Below, one piece after another: positions 43,802 to 52,682 of a DNA stretch of 64,000 nucleotides (the first letter of the stretch is position 1; the number at the start of each line of letters is the position of its first letter). A program made the translations under genes and the position numbers. The notes below the pieces were generated by a model. That model saw only the letters and a list, made by a program, of their open reading frames with translations. It ran no database searches and was not told the DNA's origin. This DNA comes from JAGNKE01 sp964583335. Its GTDB lineage: Bacteria > Pseudomonadota > Alphaproteobacteria > Micavibrionales > Micavibrionaceae. The DNA is taken from contig CAZOVG010000001.1 of the NCBI GenBank assembly GCA_964583335.1, positions 532,636 to 596,635 of the forward strand, in the 5' to 3' direction.

Positions 43802-44428
43802 TCAGGGCCGCGGGCGGAAGGGGATTATGTTGCTATCCTCCTTCACCAATATACCGGCCATAACCGAAAGCATGTCTTCGGGAGCGATGTCTTCCTCATC
43901 CTCGTAGACGATGCTCGATTCCTGAATTTCGATCAGTTGGTCCACGATCAGGAACTGGCCCTGAAGCTGGATCAGCAGGATGTTGAGGATCGACGCTGCG
44001 TTGGTGTCGTAGATTTCGAGGCCTACGCGGGTCAAGTCCATATTGTCCATGAATTTTTCCATCTGGTCGGCCAGACGGGGAAGCATGGCCCTCAGCTTGG
44101 CCGTGCGGTGATCCGGGTTTGTCTCGGCCAGAGCGCAGAGGGGTCGAAACTCTTTAATTATTTTGTCGCTCAGGTTGCCCAGAAAGGCGAGGTCCAGCTC
44201 GCGGGTCTTTTCGTAACCGTAAATCTCCTTCGCGATGTTCGCGCAGCAGAGCAGGGCCATGTCGGGCTCCATCTCGCTGATGACGGTGTGAATTGAATGT
44301 TCGGCTTCGGCGTTCAAGGCGATCTGGCGGTTCAGGACGCCCTTGATGATGGTGGGAAGAAGGTACTCAGCGCGGAAAAGGGCGGGATTTTTAATGTCTC
44401 TGGTGCCCCTACTGCCATCGTCGTTCAT
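43802..44428 (-). CDS. Hypothetical helical protein, 208 residues
   Basis: Not recognised. Predicted mostly alpha-helical, without a signal peptide or membrane segment. Distinctive parts are FRAEYLLPTIIKGVLNRQ, the repeated Leu/Ile pattern ILNILLIQLQGQFLIVDQL (about 148-166) and an acidic stretch YEDEEDIAPEDM near the C terminus. The AGGAG before the start suggests good translation, and a strong terminator follows, so it is a single-gene unit. It could be a cytoplasmic regulator, but nothing in the sequence names a function. Confidence 0.72.
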   Translation of the reverse strand: MNDDGSRGTRDIKNPALFRAEYLLPTIIKGVLNRQIALNAEAEHSIHTVISEMEPDMALLCCANIAKEIYGYEKTRELDLAFLGNLSDKIIKEFRPLCALAETNPDHRTAKLRAMLPRLADQMEKFMDNMDLTRVGLEIYDTNAASILNILLIQLQGQFLIVDQLIEIQESSIVYEDEEDIAPEDMLSVMAGILVKEDSNIIPFRPRP

Positions 44429-44656
44429 ATTTCGAATCTCCTATTCGTCGTCTCTTAACCTCTGATTTAAGGGGTAAAGGTAAAGAAGTTCTTAACGCGG
44501 ATTAAATAGTTATAAGTCATTGATAATAAATAAAACTTTTTTCGATTTTTTGGATTTTCAGGGTGGGTTTCAGGGGCGGGGTTAACGAATTTTTACCTTC
44601 CGGGCGTTTTTAGGGCGCGAATCGATGGTAAAGTGCGGTTTTTCGGGGGGATGAGT

Positions 44657-45097
44657 ATGGACGTTTCTTTTTCAGTTATTGAGCATGGAAGCGCGGATTA
44701 TCTCGCGGCGGTTCAGCTGCGCGAGACAATTTTACGCGCGCCGCTGGGGCTGGTTTTTAGGCCTGACGAGTTGGCGGCGGAGAAGGATCACCTGCATATT
44801 GTCGGTGTGAGGGGCGAGCGTGTTTGCGCGTGCGCCGTTCTGGTGCCGGAGGGTGCGCAGATGAAAATGCAACGCGTGGCGGTCGCGGAGGATTTGCAAG
44901 GGCAGGGAATCGGCGGCGCGATGATGAAATTCTGCGAGCGTGTCGCCGCCGGTCTCGGCGCGGAAAAAGTTTACGTCCACGCGCGCGATACGGCCGTGCG
45001 GTTTTATGAAAAAAACCTGTATGTGGCGGTGGGGGAGATGTTCGACGAGGACGGAATTCCGCACCTCAAGATGTGGAAGCTGCTTTCAATCGCCTGA
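44657..45097 (+). CDS. GNAT-family N-acetyltransferase
   Basis: A 146-residue acyltransferase of the GNAT fold, of the ElaA/YjcF-like type. The acetyl-CoA pyrophosphate loop is visible as VAEDLQGQGIGGAMM (about 78-92) after MQRVAV, and the C-terminal part has YVHARDTAVRFYEKN. Substrate unknown. Start chosen at 44657 because GGGGGG lies six bases upstream; 44651 and a GTG at 44633 are possible. The 228-base gap before it holds the divergent promoters. Confidence 0.88.
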   Translation: MDVSFSVIEHGSADYLAAVQLRETILRAPLGLVFRPDELAAEKDHLHIVGVRGERVCACAVLVPEGAQMKMQRVAVAEDLQGQGIGGAMMKFCERVAAGLGAEKVYVHARDTAVRFYEKNLYVAVGEMFDEDGIPHLKMWKLLSIA

Positions 45098-45164
45098 AAT
45101 CCGCAGGTTTTCATTTTTCCTTTTACATGTCATAAAGATTGAGCAGAACAAAAGAGGACTCTTT

Positions 45165-46691
45165 ATGGTCGCGCGGGTGCACACAGTGTCGTTTCAGGGG
45201 ATCGAGGTGAAGCCCGTGGACGTGCAGGTGCAGATTTCCAACGGGCTGCCGGGATTTACCATCGTGGGGCTGCCGGACAAGGCGGTCGCGGAATCGCGGG
45301 AGCGGGTGCGCGCCGCTCTTCATGCCCTCGGGCTTTCGCTTCCGCCGAAGCGGCTCACCGTCAATCTCGCGCCCGCCGACCTGATGAAGGAGGGCAGCCA
45401 TTTCGACTTGCCCATCGCCTTGGGCCTGCTGGCCGCGATGGGCGTCATTCCGAAGGCCGATCTTGAAGATTATGTGGTTTTGGGCGAATTATCGCTCGAT
45501 GCCGGAATCCGGCGCGTTTCGGGCGTCCTGCCCGCCGCGATGCATGCAAACGAAAACAGCCGCAATTTGATCTGTCCGCAGGAGTGCGGCGGGGAGGCGG
45601 CATGGGCGGGGGAGATCGACATTCTCGCGCCCGGAAATTTGCTGCAGCTCGTCAACCATATCAAGGGTACGCAAGTGATGTCCCGGCCCGAGGCGAAGCT
45701 GCGGGACGAGCCGGGTTTCCGCGCCCCGGACCTTTCGGAGGTGCGGGGGCAAGAGACGGCCAAACGGGCGCTCGAAATTGCTGCGGCCGGAGCGCACAAT
45801 TTACTGATGCTCGGGCCGCCGGGATCTGGGAAGTCGATGCTGGCGAGTTGCCTGCCCGGAATTCTGCCGCCGCTTTCGCCGCGCGAGGCGCTTGAGGTTT
45901 CGATGATTCATTCACTGGCGGGGGCGCTGCCTGCCGGAGGATTGCTGCGGCATCGGCCCTTCCGCAATCCGCATCATTCGGCTTCGCAGCCCGCTTTGAT
46001 CGGCGGCGGGCACCGGGTGAGGCCGGGGGAAATTTCGCTGGCGCATCACGGGGTGCTGTTTTTGGACGAGTTGCCGGAGTTCGCGCGCGGGACGCTTGAA
46101 TCTCTGCGGCAGCCTATGGAAACCGGGGACGCGCTGGTGGCGCGGGCGAACGCGCATATCCGCTATCCGGCGCGGTTCCAGCTGATCGCCGCGATGAATC
46201 CCTGCCGCTGCGGGTATCTGGGGGACCCGGAGCAGGAATGCACTAAGGCGCCGCGTTGCGGCGCGGATTATCAGGGGCGGCTTTCGGGGCCCTTGCTGGA
46301 CCGGATTGACCTGCATGTCGATGTGGCGGCGGTCAGCGCGCTGGACTTACAAGCGCCGGGAGGCGGGGAAGCTTCGGCGGTCATCGCGGCGCGGGTCGCG
46401 GCGGCGCGGGCGATCCAGAAGGAGCGCTACGGCGCGTTCGGGGCCGAGATTCCGGGGGAAACCAACGCGGTGGCCAACGGGAAGGTGCTGGAGGCGGTCG
46501 CGCCGTTGGAGCCGGATGCCAAAAGTCTTATGAATCAGGCGGTTGAGCGCGGAAAACTCTCGGCCCGGGCCTATTACCGGCTTTTGCGGGTGGCCCGGAC
46601 GATCGCCGACCTTTCGGGAGGGCCCGAGGTTCTGGGGCGGGCGCATGTCGCCGAGGCGCTGAGCTATCGGCGTATCCTTTTGAATTCATAA
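45165..46691 (+). CDS. YifB/ComM-family Mg-chelatase-like AAA ATPase
   Basis: A 508-residue protein of the YifB/ComM family, which in other bacteria acts as a branch-migration helicase in natural transformation. The N-terminal Lon-protease-like domain (about 15-130, LPGFTIVGLPDKAVAESRERV) is followed by an AAA+ domain with Walker A LGPPGSGKSML (about 222), Walker B VLFLDELPEF and the zinc-like Cys set NPCRCGYLG with CTKAPRCG. The C-terminal YifB domain ends ALSYRRILLNS. GAGGA lies 6 bases before the ATG at 45165; an upstream extension through the GNAT gene is not used. Confidence 0.94.
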   Translation: MVARVHTVSFQGIEVKPVDVQVQISNGLPGFTIVGLPDKAVAESRERVRAALHALGLSLPPKRLTVNLAPADLMKEGSHFDLPIALGLLAAMGVIPKADLEDYVVLGELSLDAGIRRVSGVLPAAMHANENSRNLICPQECGGEAAWAGEIDILAPGNLLQLVNHIKGTQVMSRPEAKLRDEPGFRAPDLSEVRGQETAKRALEIAAAGAHNLLMLGPPGSGKSMLASCLPGILPPLSPREALEVSMIHSLAGALPAGGLLRHRPFRNPHHSASQPALIGGGHRVRPGEISLAHHGVLFLDELPEFARGTLESLRQPMETGDALVARANAHIRYPARFQLIAAMNPCRCGYLGDPEQECTKAPRCGADYQGRLSGPLLDRIDLHVDVAAVSALDLQAPGGGEASAVIAARVAAARAIQKERYGAFGAEIPGETNAVANGKVLEAVAPLEPDAKSLMNQAVERGKLSARAYYRLLRVARTIADLSGGPEVLGRAHVAEALSYRRILLNS

Positions 46692-46752
46692 GTATTTTTT
46701 GAGTTTATAGCGGTTTTGAGGCTTGGCTTATTTGCCAAATACATAAAATTGT

Positions 46753-46782
46753 TTGTATTCAAGCGCACAGGCGGCATATAAT
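46753..46782 (+). promoter_or_regulatory. Sigma-70-like promoter for the gene at 46867
   Basis: TTGTAT at 46753-46758 and a perfect TATAAT at 46777-46782 are separated by 18 bases. A second TATAAT-like block follows at 46790-46795. The leader would be about 75 bases. Confidence 0.6.
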
Positions 46783-46866
46783 TCATATGTATAATAATGT
46801 GCAGGGCTATTGGCTGCGGGGTGCGGTCGGGTCTTGCGGGTGTGATCTTAACGGCCGGTGATTTTA

Positions 46867-48105
46867 ATGTCTGGATCTATTGTCGGTGTCGATTTAACTG
46901 CGCGGGAATCCGGGTATGACCGGAATCCTGACGGAATTTCCAATCATGACCGCGATATCATGCGTCGTGCCGAGTTCGAGATCGGCGATGACGTGGTGCA
47001 GTGGCGCCAGTTCCAGGTCCAGATGGGCGGGATGCCGCATAACCAGCAGATGAGCTTCACCGAGTCTCTGGTTCAAGGGAACGTGCGCGAGCAGACCTTT
47101 ATGCAGATGCTGCGCCCGGAGGACTCCGCCAGCGGAAAGTATCGTGCCGACAAGATCGACACGAAGAGTCTTCAGCGTGACGTGGACAAGCCGATTACCG
47201 ATGCGGCTCAGATTTCGCAAAAGGCCCATGAGGGTCTGGCCGACGTCAAGGAGAAGATCGGCAATTTCATGAATGACTGGAACCAGGCGAAGACCGAGGC
47301 TCTGGACGTCATCAAGGCGACAGCGGTCGATCAGGGTCTGGACCCGATGGTCGCCATGGATACGCTTATTCCCGACAGCGCGTCTACCAAGGGTACGGCC
47401 ATGGCGTATGTCGCTGGGGAAGCCGCGTTCGGCGCCGGTACGCTGGCGACTATGGGTAAGGCTTCGTTCGTAGCCAACGAGGTCGGCGATGAGCGCAAGA
47501 AGTTGAGCCGCGCAGAGCAGGAGGCCCTGCTTGAGGAATCCCTGCGCCGTCTGCAATCGACCGCGCCACAAGACACCCGCGCGAGCGCTTCGGCGAGCGG
47601 CGGCGGAGCTCCGGCCATCAGCGCCGACGATCAGAGCGAGAATCACTGGCAGAATTTCGAGATGGACGATCTGGCCGAGTTTATTGCGGCCGATCCGATG
47701 CAGGAAGACGACTTCAAGCAGCTGGTCGATCTTGAGTACGATCTCGAAGAGAACGTCATTAACGGCAACCATGCCGATATCCGCGAATTTTATGGCAAAA
47801 CAGGCGATCTCGTCGCCAAGGCTCAGGTCGAGGTGGACTCGGGCAATGATGCCGTGCGCAAGCTTGTCGAGGACGCCACTGTTGTCGAGGATGTCCGCAC
47901 GGCGGCGCGTTTCGATGCGACCCATGTGAAGCTGGTCGGTGAGAACCTGACCGGGTTTTCCCGTGTGGCTACCGATCTGGATATGGACTCCCAGTCCGTT
48001 AAGACGGTTCTGGATCATGAGAAGCTCAATATGAATGCGCTTGAGATGCAGTTGACCATGGCGATCAACAATAAGCTCGATACCGGCATGAAGATGGCGA
48101 TGTAG
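46867..48105 (+). CDS. Cysteine-free protein of unknown function
   Basis: A 412-residue protein I do not recognise. It is strongly acidic and helical, contains no cysteine, and has no signal peptide. A weakly hydrophobic stretch (about 175-200, GTAMAYVAGEAAFGAGTLATMG) separates an N-terminal helical part from a charged C-terminal half. A low-complexity Ala/Ser hinge (RASASASGGGAPAISA) lies near residue 245. Start taken at ATG 46867; a GTG at 46858 is possible. It has its own promoter-like signal and a strong terminator, and codon use like its neighbours. Lack of cysteine fits an exported or surface protein, but no export signal is seen. Confidence 0.8.
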   Translation: MSGSIVGVDLTARESGYDRNPDGISNHDRDIMRRAEFEIGDDVVQWRQFQVQMGGMPHNQQMSFTESLVQGNVREQTFMQMLRPEDSASGKYRADKIDTKSLQRDVDKPITDAAQISQKAHEGLADVKEKIGNFMNDWNQAKTEALDVIKATAVDQGLDPMVAMDTLIPDSASTKGTAMAYVAGEAAFGAGTLATMGKASFVANEVGDERKKLSRAEQEALLEESLRRLQSTAPQDTRASASASGGGAPAISADDQSENHWQNFEMDDLAEFIAADPMQEDDFKQLVDLEYDLEENVINGNHADIREFYGKTGDLVAKAQVEVDSGNDAVRKLVEDATVVEDVRTAARFDATHVKLVGENLTGFSRVATDLDMDSQSVKTVLDHEKLNMNALEMQLTMAINNKLDTGMKMAM

Positions 48106-48127
48106 CCTGTGCTTTCAGTTTTTTTCA

Positions 48128-48156
48128 GGGGGCGCTCCGGCGCCCTTTGTTTTTTT
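48128..48156 (+). terminator. Rho-independent terminator after the gene at 46867-48105
   Basis: GGGCGC-TCCG-GCGCCC is followed by TTTGTTTTTTT, 24 bases after the stop codon. Confidence 0.88.
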
Positions 48157-48344
48157 GGGACTCTGCTTTAACCACTATTAAATTTTTTTAATCCATTTTG
48201 GGCGACGCAAGGGCATAAAGGCATTCTCTGAAAGCCTTCGATCTGCTAGACTTTTTGTGTGTTCGATATTATTTGTACGTTATTATTTTCTGAGTACTTT
48301 TCCTGCTACAGTATGTTTTAGTCATTCTATAAAGGCTATGGACT

Positions 48345-49406
48345 TTGAGCTCTTTCTATCCTCCTGATAAAGCCAAGGATTTTTCCGAATTCGCGTTGGG
48401 GCGGATCCGTGAGAACGGTCTTTTGCCCTCGCCGGAGAACTACGAATTGTGGTTTATTTACCGCGCAGGCGCCAACCCGGCCATGAATAAGGCCTTGGAC
48501 GAGATGCTGGCCAAGGAAATCAAGCCGACCAACGAGATTTGCCTTTCCATATTCGATCAATTTCTGCGTGCGAACCGCGAGGACGAGCGCGTACGTTCGG
48601 CGGGCGATCAGATCAAGAAGACTATTGAGGAGGTCAATACCGCTGTGGGCTCCGTGCGGGAGTTCGCGACCGAGTATCACGACACGCTCGAAGACGTGCA
48701 TGACAAGTTGAAGGAGGACAAGACCAAGGAAGAGGTCACCAAAATCCTCGGCCATGTCCTTGCCGATACGCGCGCGATGCTGGACCAGAACGAGCATCTT
48801 GAAGTGCTTCTCAAGGAGTCGGCGACGACGATGGAAAAGTTGCACCGCGACCTTGAAATCGCCCGTAAGGAGGCTCTGACCGACGCGCTGACCGGACTTT
48901 CAAACCGCAAGGCGTTTGATCAGGAAATCGATAAGATCGCCAAATCCGCCTGTGCTGCGGACGGGGAAGTTTTTACTCTTCTTTTGATGGATATAGACCA
49001 TTTCAAAAGTTTCAACGACTCTTTCGGGCATCAGGTCGGCGATCAGGTGCTGCGCCTTGTGGCCAAGGCGCTCAAGGACGGGATCAAGGGTCGCGACGTG
49101 GCGGCGCGCTATGGCGGGGAGGAATTCGCGATCATCCTGCCGTTCACGAAGATGGATTCTGCGCTCAAGGTCGCGGAGTTTTTGCGTTTGAACGTGGCGA
49201 AGAAAGAAGTCGTGAACCGAATGAACGGGGAGCGGCTGGCGCGGATCACCATTTCCATCGGGGTGGCAGAATATGTTAAGTCTGAACCGATCGAGAATTT
49301 GATCTCCCGCGCCGACTCGGCGCTTTATGCGGCGAAGCATAACGGGCGCAACCAGGTCGCCGTGGCTCCGGTCTCTATGAACGCGGGCAGTCGGGCTTCG
49401 GGGTAG
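48345..49406 (+). CDS. Diguanylate cyclase (GGDEF), soluble
   Basis: A 353-residue cytoplasmic GGDEF protein predicted to make cyclic-di-GMP. The N-terminal 170 residues are helical with a coiled coil (about 85-175), typical of a dimerising sensor part. The GGDEF domain has DALTGLSNRKAF, LMDIDHFKSFNDSFGHQ and the intact signature ARYGGEEF. The product-inhibition site (RxxD) reads KGRD, so feedback control may be weak. The start is TTG with AAAGG nine bases before it; a nearby ATG is out of frame. Confidence 0.9.
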   Translation: MSSFYPPDKAKDFSEFALGRIRENGLLPSPENYELWFIYRAGANPAMNKALDEMLAKEIKPTNEICLSIFDQFLRANREDERVRSAGDQIKKTIEEVNTAVGSVREFATEYHDTLEDVHDKLKEDKTKEEVTKILGHVLADTRAMLDQNEHLEVLLKESATTMEKLHRDLEIARKEALTDALTGLSNRKAFDQEIDKIAKSACAADGEVFTLLLMDIDHFKSFNDSFGHQVGDQVLRLVAKALKDGIKGRDVAARYGGEEFAIILPFTKMDSALKVAEFLRLNVAKKEVVNRMNGERLARITISIGVAEYVKSEPIENLISRADSALYAAKHNGRNQVAVAPVSMNAGSRASG

Positions 49407-49532
49407 GGGCTTTTTCTTTTCCAGAATACCTCAATCTGTAGGCAGCGATTTGGTGTTGCGCCGCGCGGCCATATCCTGCACCTTGGCGCTTGTTCCCATG
49501 AGAATCGATTCACGAGCGTAAAGGTAAGGTTT

Positions 49533-51767
49533 ATGACAGAGGCGCAGGTCCAAACCCGGCACGGTACAGCGGAGGCGGGTTATCTTGACGGGCTTAATGC
49601 CGAGCAGAGGCTGGCCGTTGAGACGCTGGACGGGCCGCTGCTGGTTCTGGCGGGGGCGGGGACGGGCAAGACGCGCGTCCTGACCACGCGGTTGGCGCAT
49701 ATTCTCAACACCCACAGGGCTTTTCCTTCGCAGATTCTGGCCGTTACGTTTACCAACAAGGCGGCGCAGGAGATGAAAGAGCGCGTGAGCGCCATCGGCG
49801 GGGGGCAGTCGGTCGAAGGCTGGTGGCTCGGCACCTTTCACGCGCTGGCCGCGCGGATGCTGCGGCGGCATGCGGAGCGCGTCGGGCTTGGCAGCAATTT
49901 CACGATTCTGGACCCGGACGATCAGGCGCGGCTGCTCAAGCCGCTCATGGAAGAGCGCGGGATCGATATCAAGAAATGGCCGCCGAAGGTGGTTCTGAGT
50001 TTTATCGAGCGTTGGAAGGACCGGGCGCTCGGGCCCGGGCAGGTCGAGGCGCAGGAGGTGCGGGAGGTCGCGGACGGTAAGCTGCCCGATCTTTACCGGG
50101 CCTATCAGGCGCGTCTTAAAGAAGTCAACGCGTGCGACTTCGGCGATCTTTTGCTGCATGTGATTTCGATTTTGCGCGACCCGGCGAATGCGAGCATCCT
50201 TGAGGATTATCACCGCAGATTCCGCTATATCCTGGTGGATGAGTATCAGGATACGAACGTGGCGCAATATCTCTGGCTGCGGCTGCTGGCGCAGGGGACG
50301 GGGAATATTTGCTGCGTCGGGGACGACGATCAGTCGATCTATGGATGGCGTGGGGCGGAGGTCGGAAATATTTTGCGGTTCGAGCGCGACTTTCCGGGGG
50401 CGAAGATCATCCGGCTGGAGCAGAATTACCGTTCCTCCAACACGATCCTCAAGGCCGCCGGGGCGGTCATTTCGCAAAATGCGGGGCGGCTGGGCAAGGA
50501 GTTGTGGTCCGAGCGCGGGGCCGGCGAGAAGGTCACCGTCTGCGGGCTGTGGGACAGCGAGGCGGAGGCGCGCTGGGTCGGGGAGCAGATTGAGCAGCTG
50601 CAGCGCCCGCGCAACGGGGAGCCGGGGGAAAAGCTGGGTCAGATGGCGGTTCTTTTGCGCACCGGGTTCCAAACACGGGAGTTCGAGGAGCGATTTATCA
50701 AGCTTGGCATTCCTTACCGCGTTGTGGGCGGGCCGCGCTTTTACGAGCGCATGGAGATCCGGGACGCGCTGGCCTATTTCCGCGTGACCGTTCAGCCCGC
50801 CGACGATCTTGCCTTGGAGCGGATTATTAACACGCCCAAGCGCGGTCTGGGCGACGCGACCGTGCAAGTGCTTTATCAGCACGGGCGGCGGCACGGCATT
50901 TCCTTGAATGCGGCGATCAGGGATTTGACTCAAACCGATGAACTGAAACCGAAAATCAAGGCGACGCTCGGTAAGCTGATGGATGATTTCGAGCGCTGGC
51001 GTTCTTTAATTTCTTCCGTGCCGCATGCGGAGCTGGCGGCGCAGATTCTTGATGAATCCGGTTATATGGAAATGTGGAAGCAGGATAAAACCCCCGAAGC
51101 GCCGGGGCGTATCGAAAATCTGCGCGAGTTGATCGGCGGGATGCAGGAATATACTTCCATGGCCGAGTTTCTGGAGCATGTCTCGCTGGTGCTGGAAAAT
51201 CGCGAGGCGGGGAGCGGGGACGGCGTGACGATCATGACGCTGCACGGCGCGAAGGGGCTGGAATTCGATACGGTGTTTCTCGCCGGATGGGAGGAGGGAC
51301 TTTTCCCCTCGCAGCGGACGATGGACGAGAACGGCATGAAAGGCTTGGAAGAAGAGCGGCGGTTGGCGTATGTCGGGATCACACGGGCGCGCAAGCGGGT
51401 GTTTATCTCGCATGCCTCGAACCGCCGGATTTACGGCAGCTGGGTTAGTGCCATTCCTTCGCGATTTGTGGACGAGTTGCCGCGCGAATTGATCGAGATT
51501 GTCTCGGAGACGGGCAATTACCAGATGGCCGGACGGTCGCAGCATTGGGACAGCAGCGGGATGAATCCGGCGCCGCTGCGGGCCAACGCCTTGCCCGCGA
51601 AGGGGGTGATTTCAGCCGAGGGTACTTTGTTTGTGCGCGGGGACCGGGTGTTTCACGACAAGTTCGGCTATGGGCGCGTGGTCAATATCGATGGTCACAA
51701 GCTCGACATCCTGTTCGATCAGGGCGGACAAAAACGTGTGATGGACAGTTTTCTAGAGAAGGCCTGA
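49533..51767 (+). CDS. uvrD: UvrD/PcrA-type DNA helicase
   Basis: A 744-residue SF1A 3'-5' helicase for excision and mismatch repair and for clearing RecA filaments. Motifs: Q-motif region LNAEQRLAVE, Walker A LAGAGTGKTRVL (about 40-51), motif II ILVDEYQDTN, motif III CVGDDDQSIYGWRGAE, motif V TLHGAKGLEFD and motif VI YVGITRARKRV. The C terminus holds a Tudor-like FGYGRVVNIDGHKLDILFD that binds RNA polymerase or partners in relatives. AAAGG lies 8 bases before the ATG. Convergent with the DUF1223 gene, 3 bases apart. Confidence 0.96.
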   Translation: MTEAQVQTRHGTAEAGYLDGLNAEQRLAVETLDGPLLVLAGAGTGKTRVLTTRLAHILNTHRAFPSQILAVTFTNKAAQEMKERVSAIGGGQSVEGWWLGTFHALAARMLRRHAERVGLGSNFTILDPDDQARLLKPLMEERGIDIKKWPPKVVLSFIERWKDRALGPGQVEAQEVREVADGKLPDLYRAYQARLKEVNACDFGDLLLHVISILRDPANASILEDYHRRFRYILVDEYQDTNVAQYLWLRLLAQGTGNICCVGDDDQSIYGWRGAEVGNILRFERDFPGAKIIRLEQNYRSSNTILKAAGAVISQNAGRLGKELWSERGAGEKVTVCGLWDSEAEARWVGEQIEQLQRPRNGEPGEKLGQMAVLLRTGFQTREFEERFIKLGIPYRVVGGPRFYERMEIRDALAYFRVTVQPADDLALERIINTPKRGLGDATVQVLYQHGRRHGISLNAAIRDLTQTDELKPKIKATLGKLMDDFERWRSLISSVPHAELAAQILDESGYMEMWKQDKTPEAPGRIENLRELIGGMQEYTSMAEFLEHVSLVLENREAGSGDGVTIMTLHGAKGLEFDTVFLAGWEEGLFPSQRTMDENGMKGLEEERRLAYVGITRARKRVFISHASNRRIYGSWVSAIPSRFVDELPRELIEIVSETGNYQMAGRSQHWDSSGMNPAPLRANALPAKGVISAEGTLFVRGDRVFHDKFGYGRVVNIDGHKLDILFDQGGQKRVMDSFLEKA

Positions 51768-51770
51768 TCG

Positions 51771-52514
51771 CTAGAAGTCCAGTTTCCCGGCGGCGACGAT
51801 GCGGCCATAGCCGCCCGCTTGCGCCAGAATGATGATGCCGTCAACATCTTCCGTGGGTTTTGGGGCGATGCTTGAGATGGCATCGCCTTTCCATCCGCCG
51901 AGGTTGGTGTAGGTGATCGCCGCGTTGACATAGTGAATCTCTTTGCCGGAGTTTTCACCGGCGGAGATATTCTGCGTATGGGACTTTTTGAAGCCGAACA
52001 TCCAGATGCGGAAATCGCCACTCACCGGGAAGTCAACCGAAGGCAGCATGAAGCGGATGAGGCTTTCATCCTTTTGTATTTCGATGGGCATCACAACTTG
52101 ATTTTTGGCACGCAAGAGCGCCGTCGCAGCCTTGTCAATGTGAGACCCCACAAACGGGCTCAGGCCGTTTACAAGCATTTGCGGTGTGTAGACCTTCGGC
52201 GGGGTTTCGAGGCTGGCATATCCGTGCTGACGCACGTCGCAGAATTCATGGGAGAGCGTATCTTTCCATTCGTTCTGATTAAAATACGATACGTGACAGC
52301 TCATTGTTATGACGTTGTCTTGCGCCGAGAGTTCCTCAAGATATTTGTCGGCTGGCGGGCAGGAGGAGCAGCTCTGAGACGTGAACAGCTCAACGACCGT
52401 CAGGGGTGATTTTTTGTCATCGTTTTTCTTTTCGTCAGCCGAAGCCGGCGCGCTCGCCAGCGTTAGCAAAGCGCCGAGGGCCAGAAGGGGCAGTCGTTTC
52501 GTTTGTCTTTTCAT
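51771..52514 (-). CDS. Secreted DUF1223 thioredoxin-fold protein
   Basis: A 247-residue protein of the DUF1223 family. A signal peptide (MKRQTKRLPLLALGALLTL, then ASAPASA) starts at 52514 rather than the longer frame at 52532. The mature part begins with the conserved VELFTSQSCSSCPPADKYL, a CxxC motif in a thioredoxin-like fold, followed by CHVSYFNQNEW and YTPQMLVNG. Function in vivo is unknown; a periplasmic redox role is inference. Confidence 0.9.
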   Translation of the reverse strand: MKRQTKRLPLLALGALLTLASAPASADEKKNDDKKSPLTVVELFTSQSCSSCPPADKYLEELSAQDNVITMSCHVSYFNQNEWKDTLSHEFCDVRQHGYASLETPPKVYTPQMLVNGLSPFVGSHIDKAATALLRAKNQVVMPIEIQKDESLIRFMLPSVDFPVSGDFRIWMFGFKKSHTQNISAGENSGKEIHYVNAAITYTNLGGWKGDAISSIAPKPTEDVDGIIILAQAGGYGRIVAAGKLDF

Positions 52515-52682
52515 TGCGCGTTCGTCCGTCACTGTGGTGTTTTTGGGCGGCTTAGCGTTTGAGATACGATTGCCACGCCTATCATAGAGTTAGATTAAAA
52601 TTGCGCAAACTGCACGTTGTTTTTGAGGTTGGAATGGTCCATATTTGGGCCGTGGGCGCGCCAAAACGGAGAGAATTTGCGC

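Noticed and set aside
44940..45164. Upstream extension of the YifB-like gene
   Set aside because: It runs through the GNAT gene in another frame; the ATG at 45165 has a clear ribosome binding site and starts the family homology.
49431..50933. 500-codon minus-strand frame over the start of uvrD
   Set aside because: The plus strand encodes all helicase motifs; the complement does not resemble any protein.
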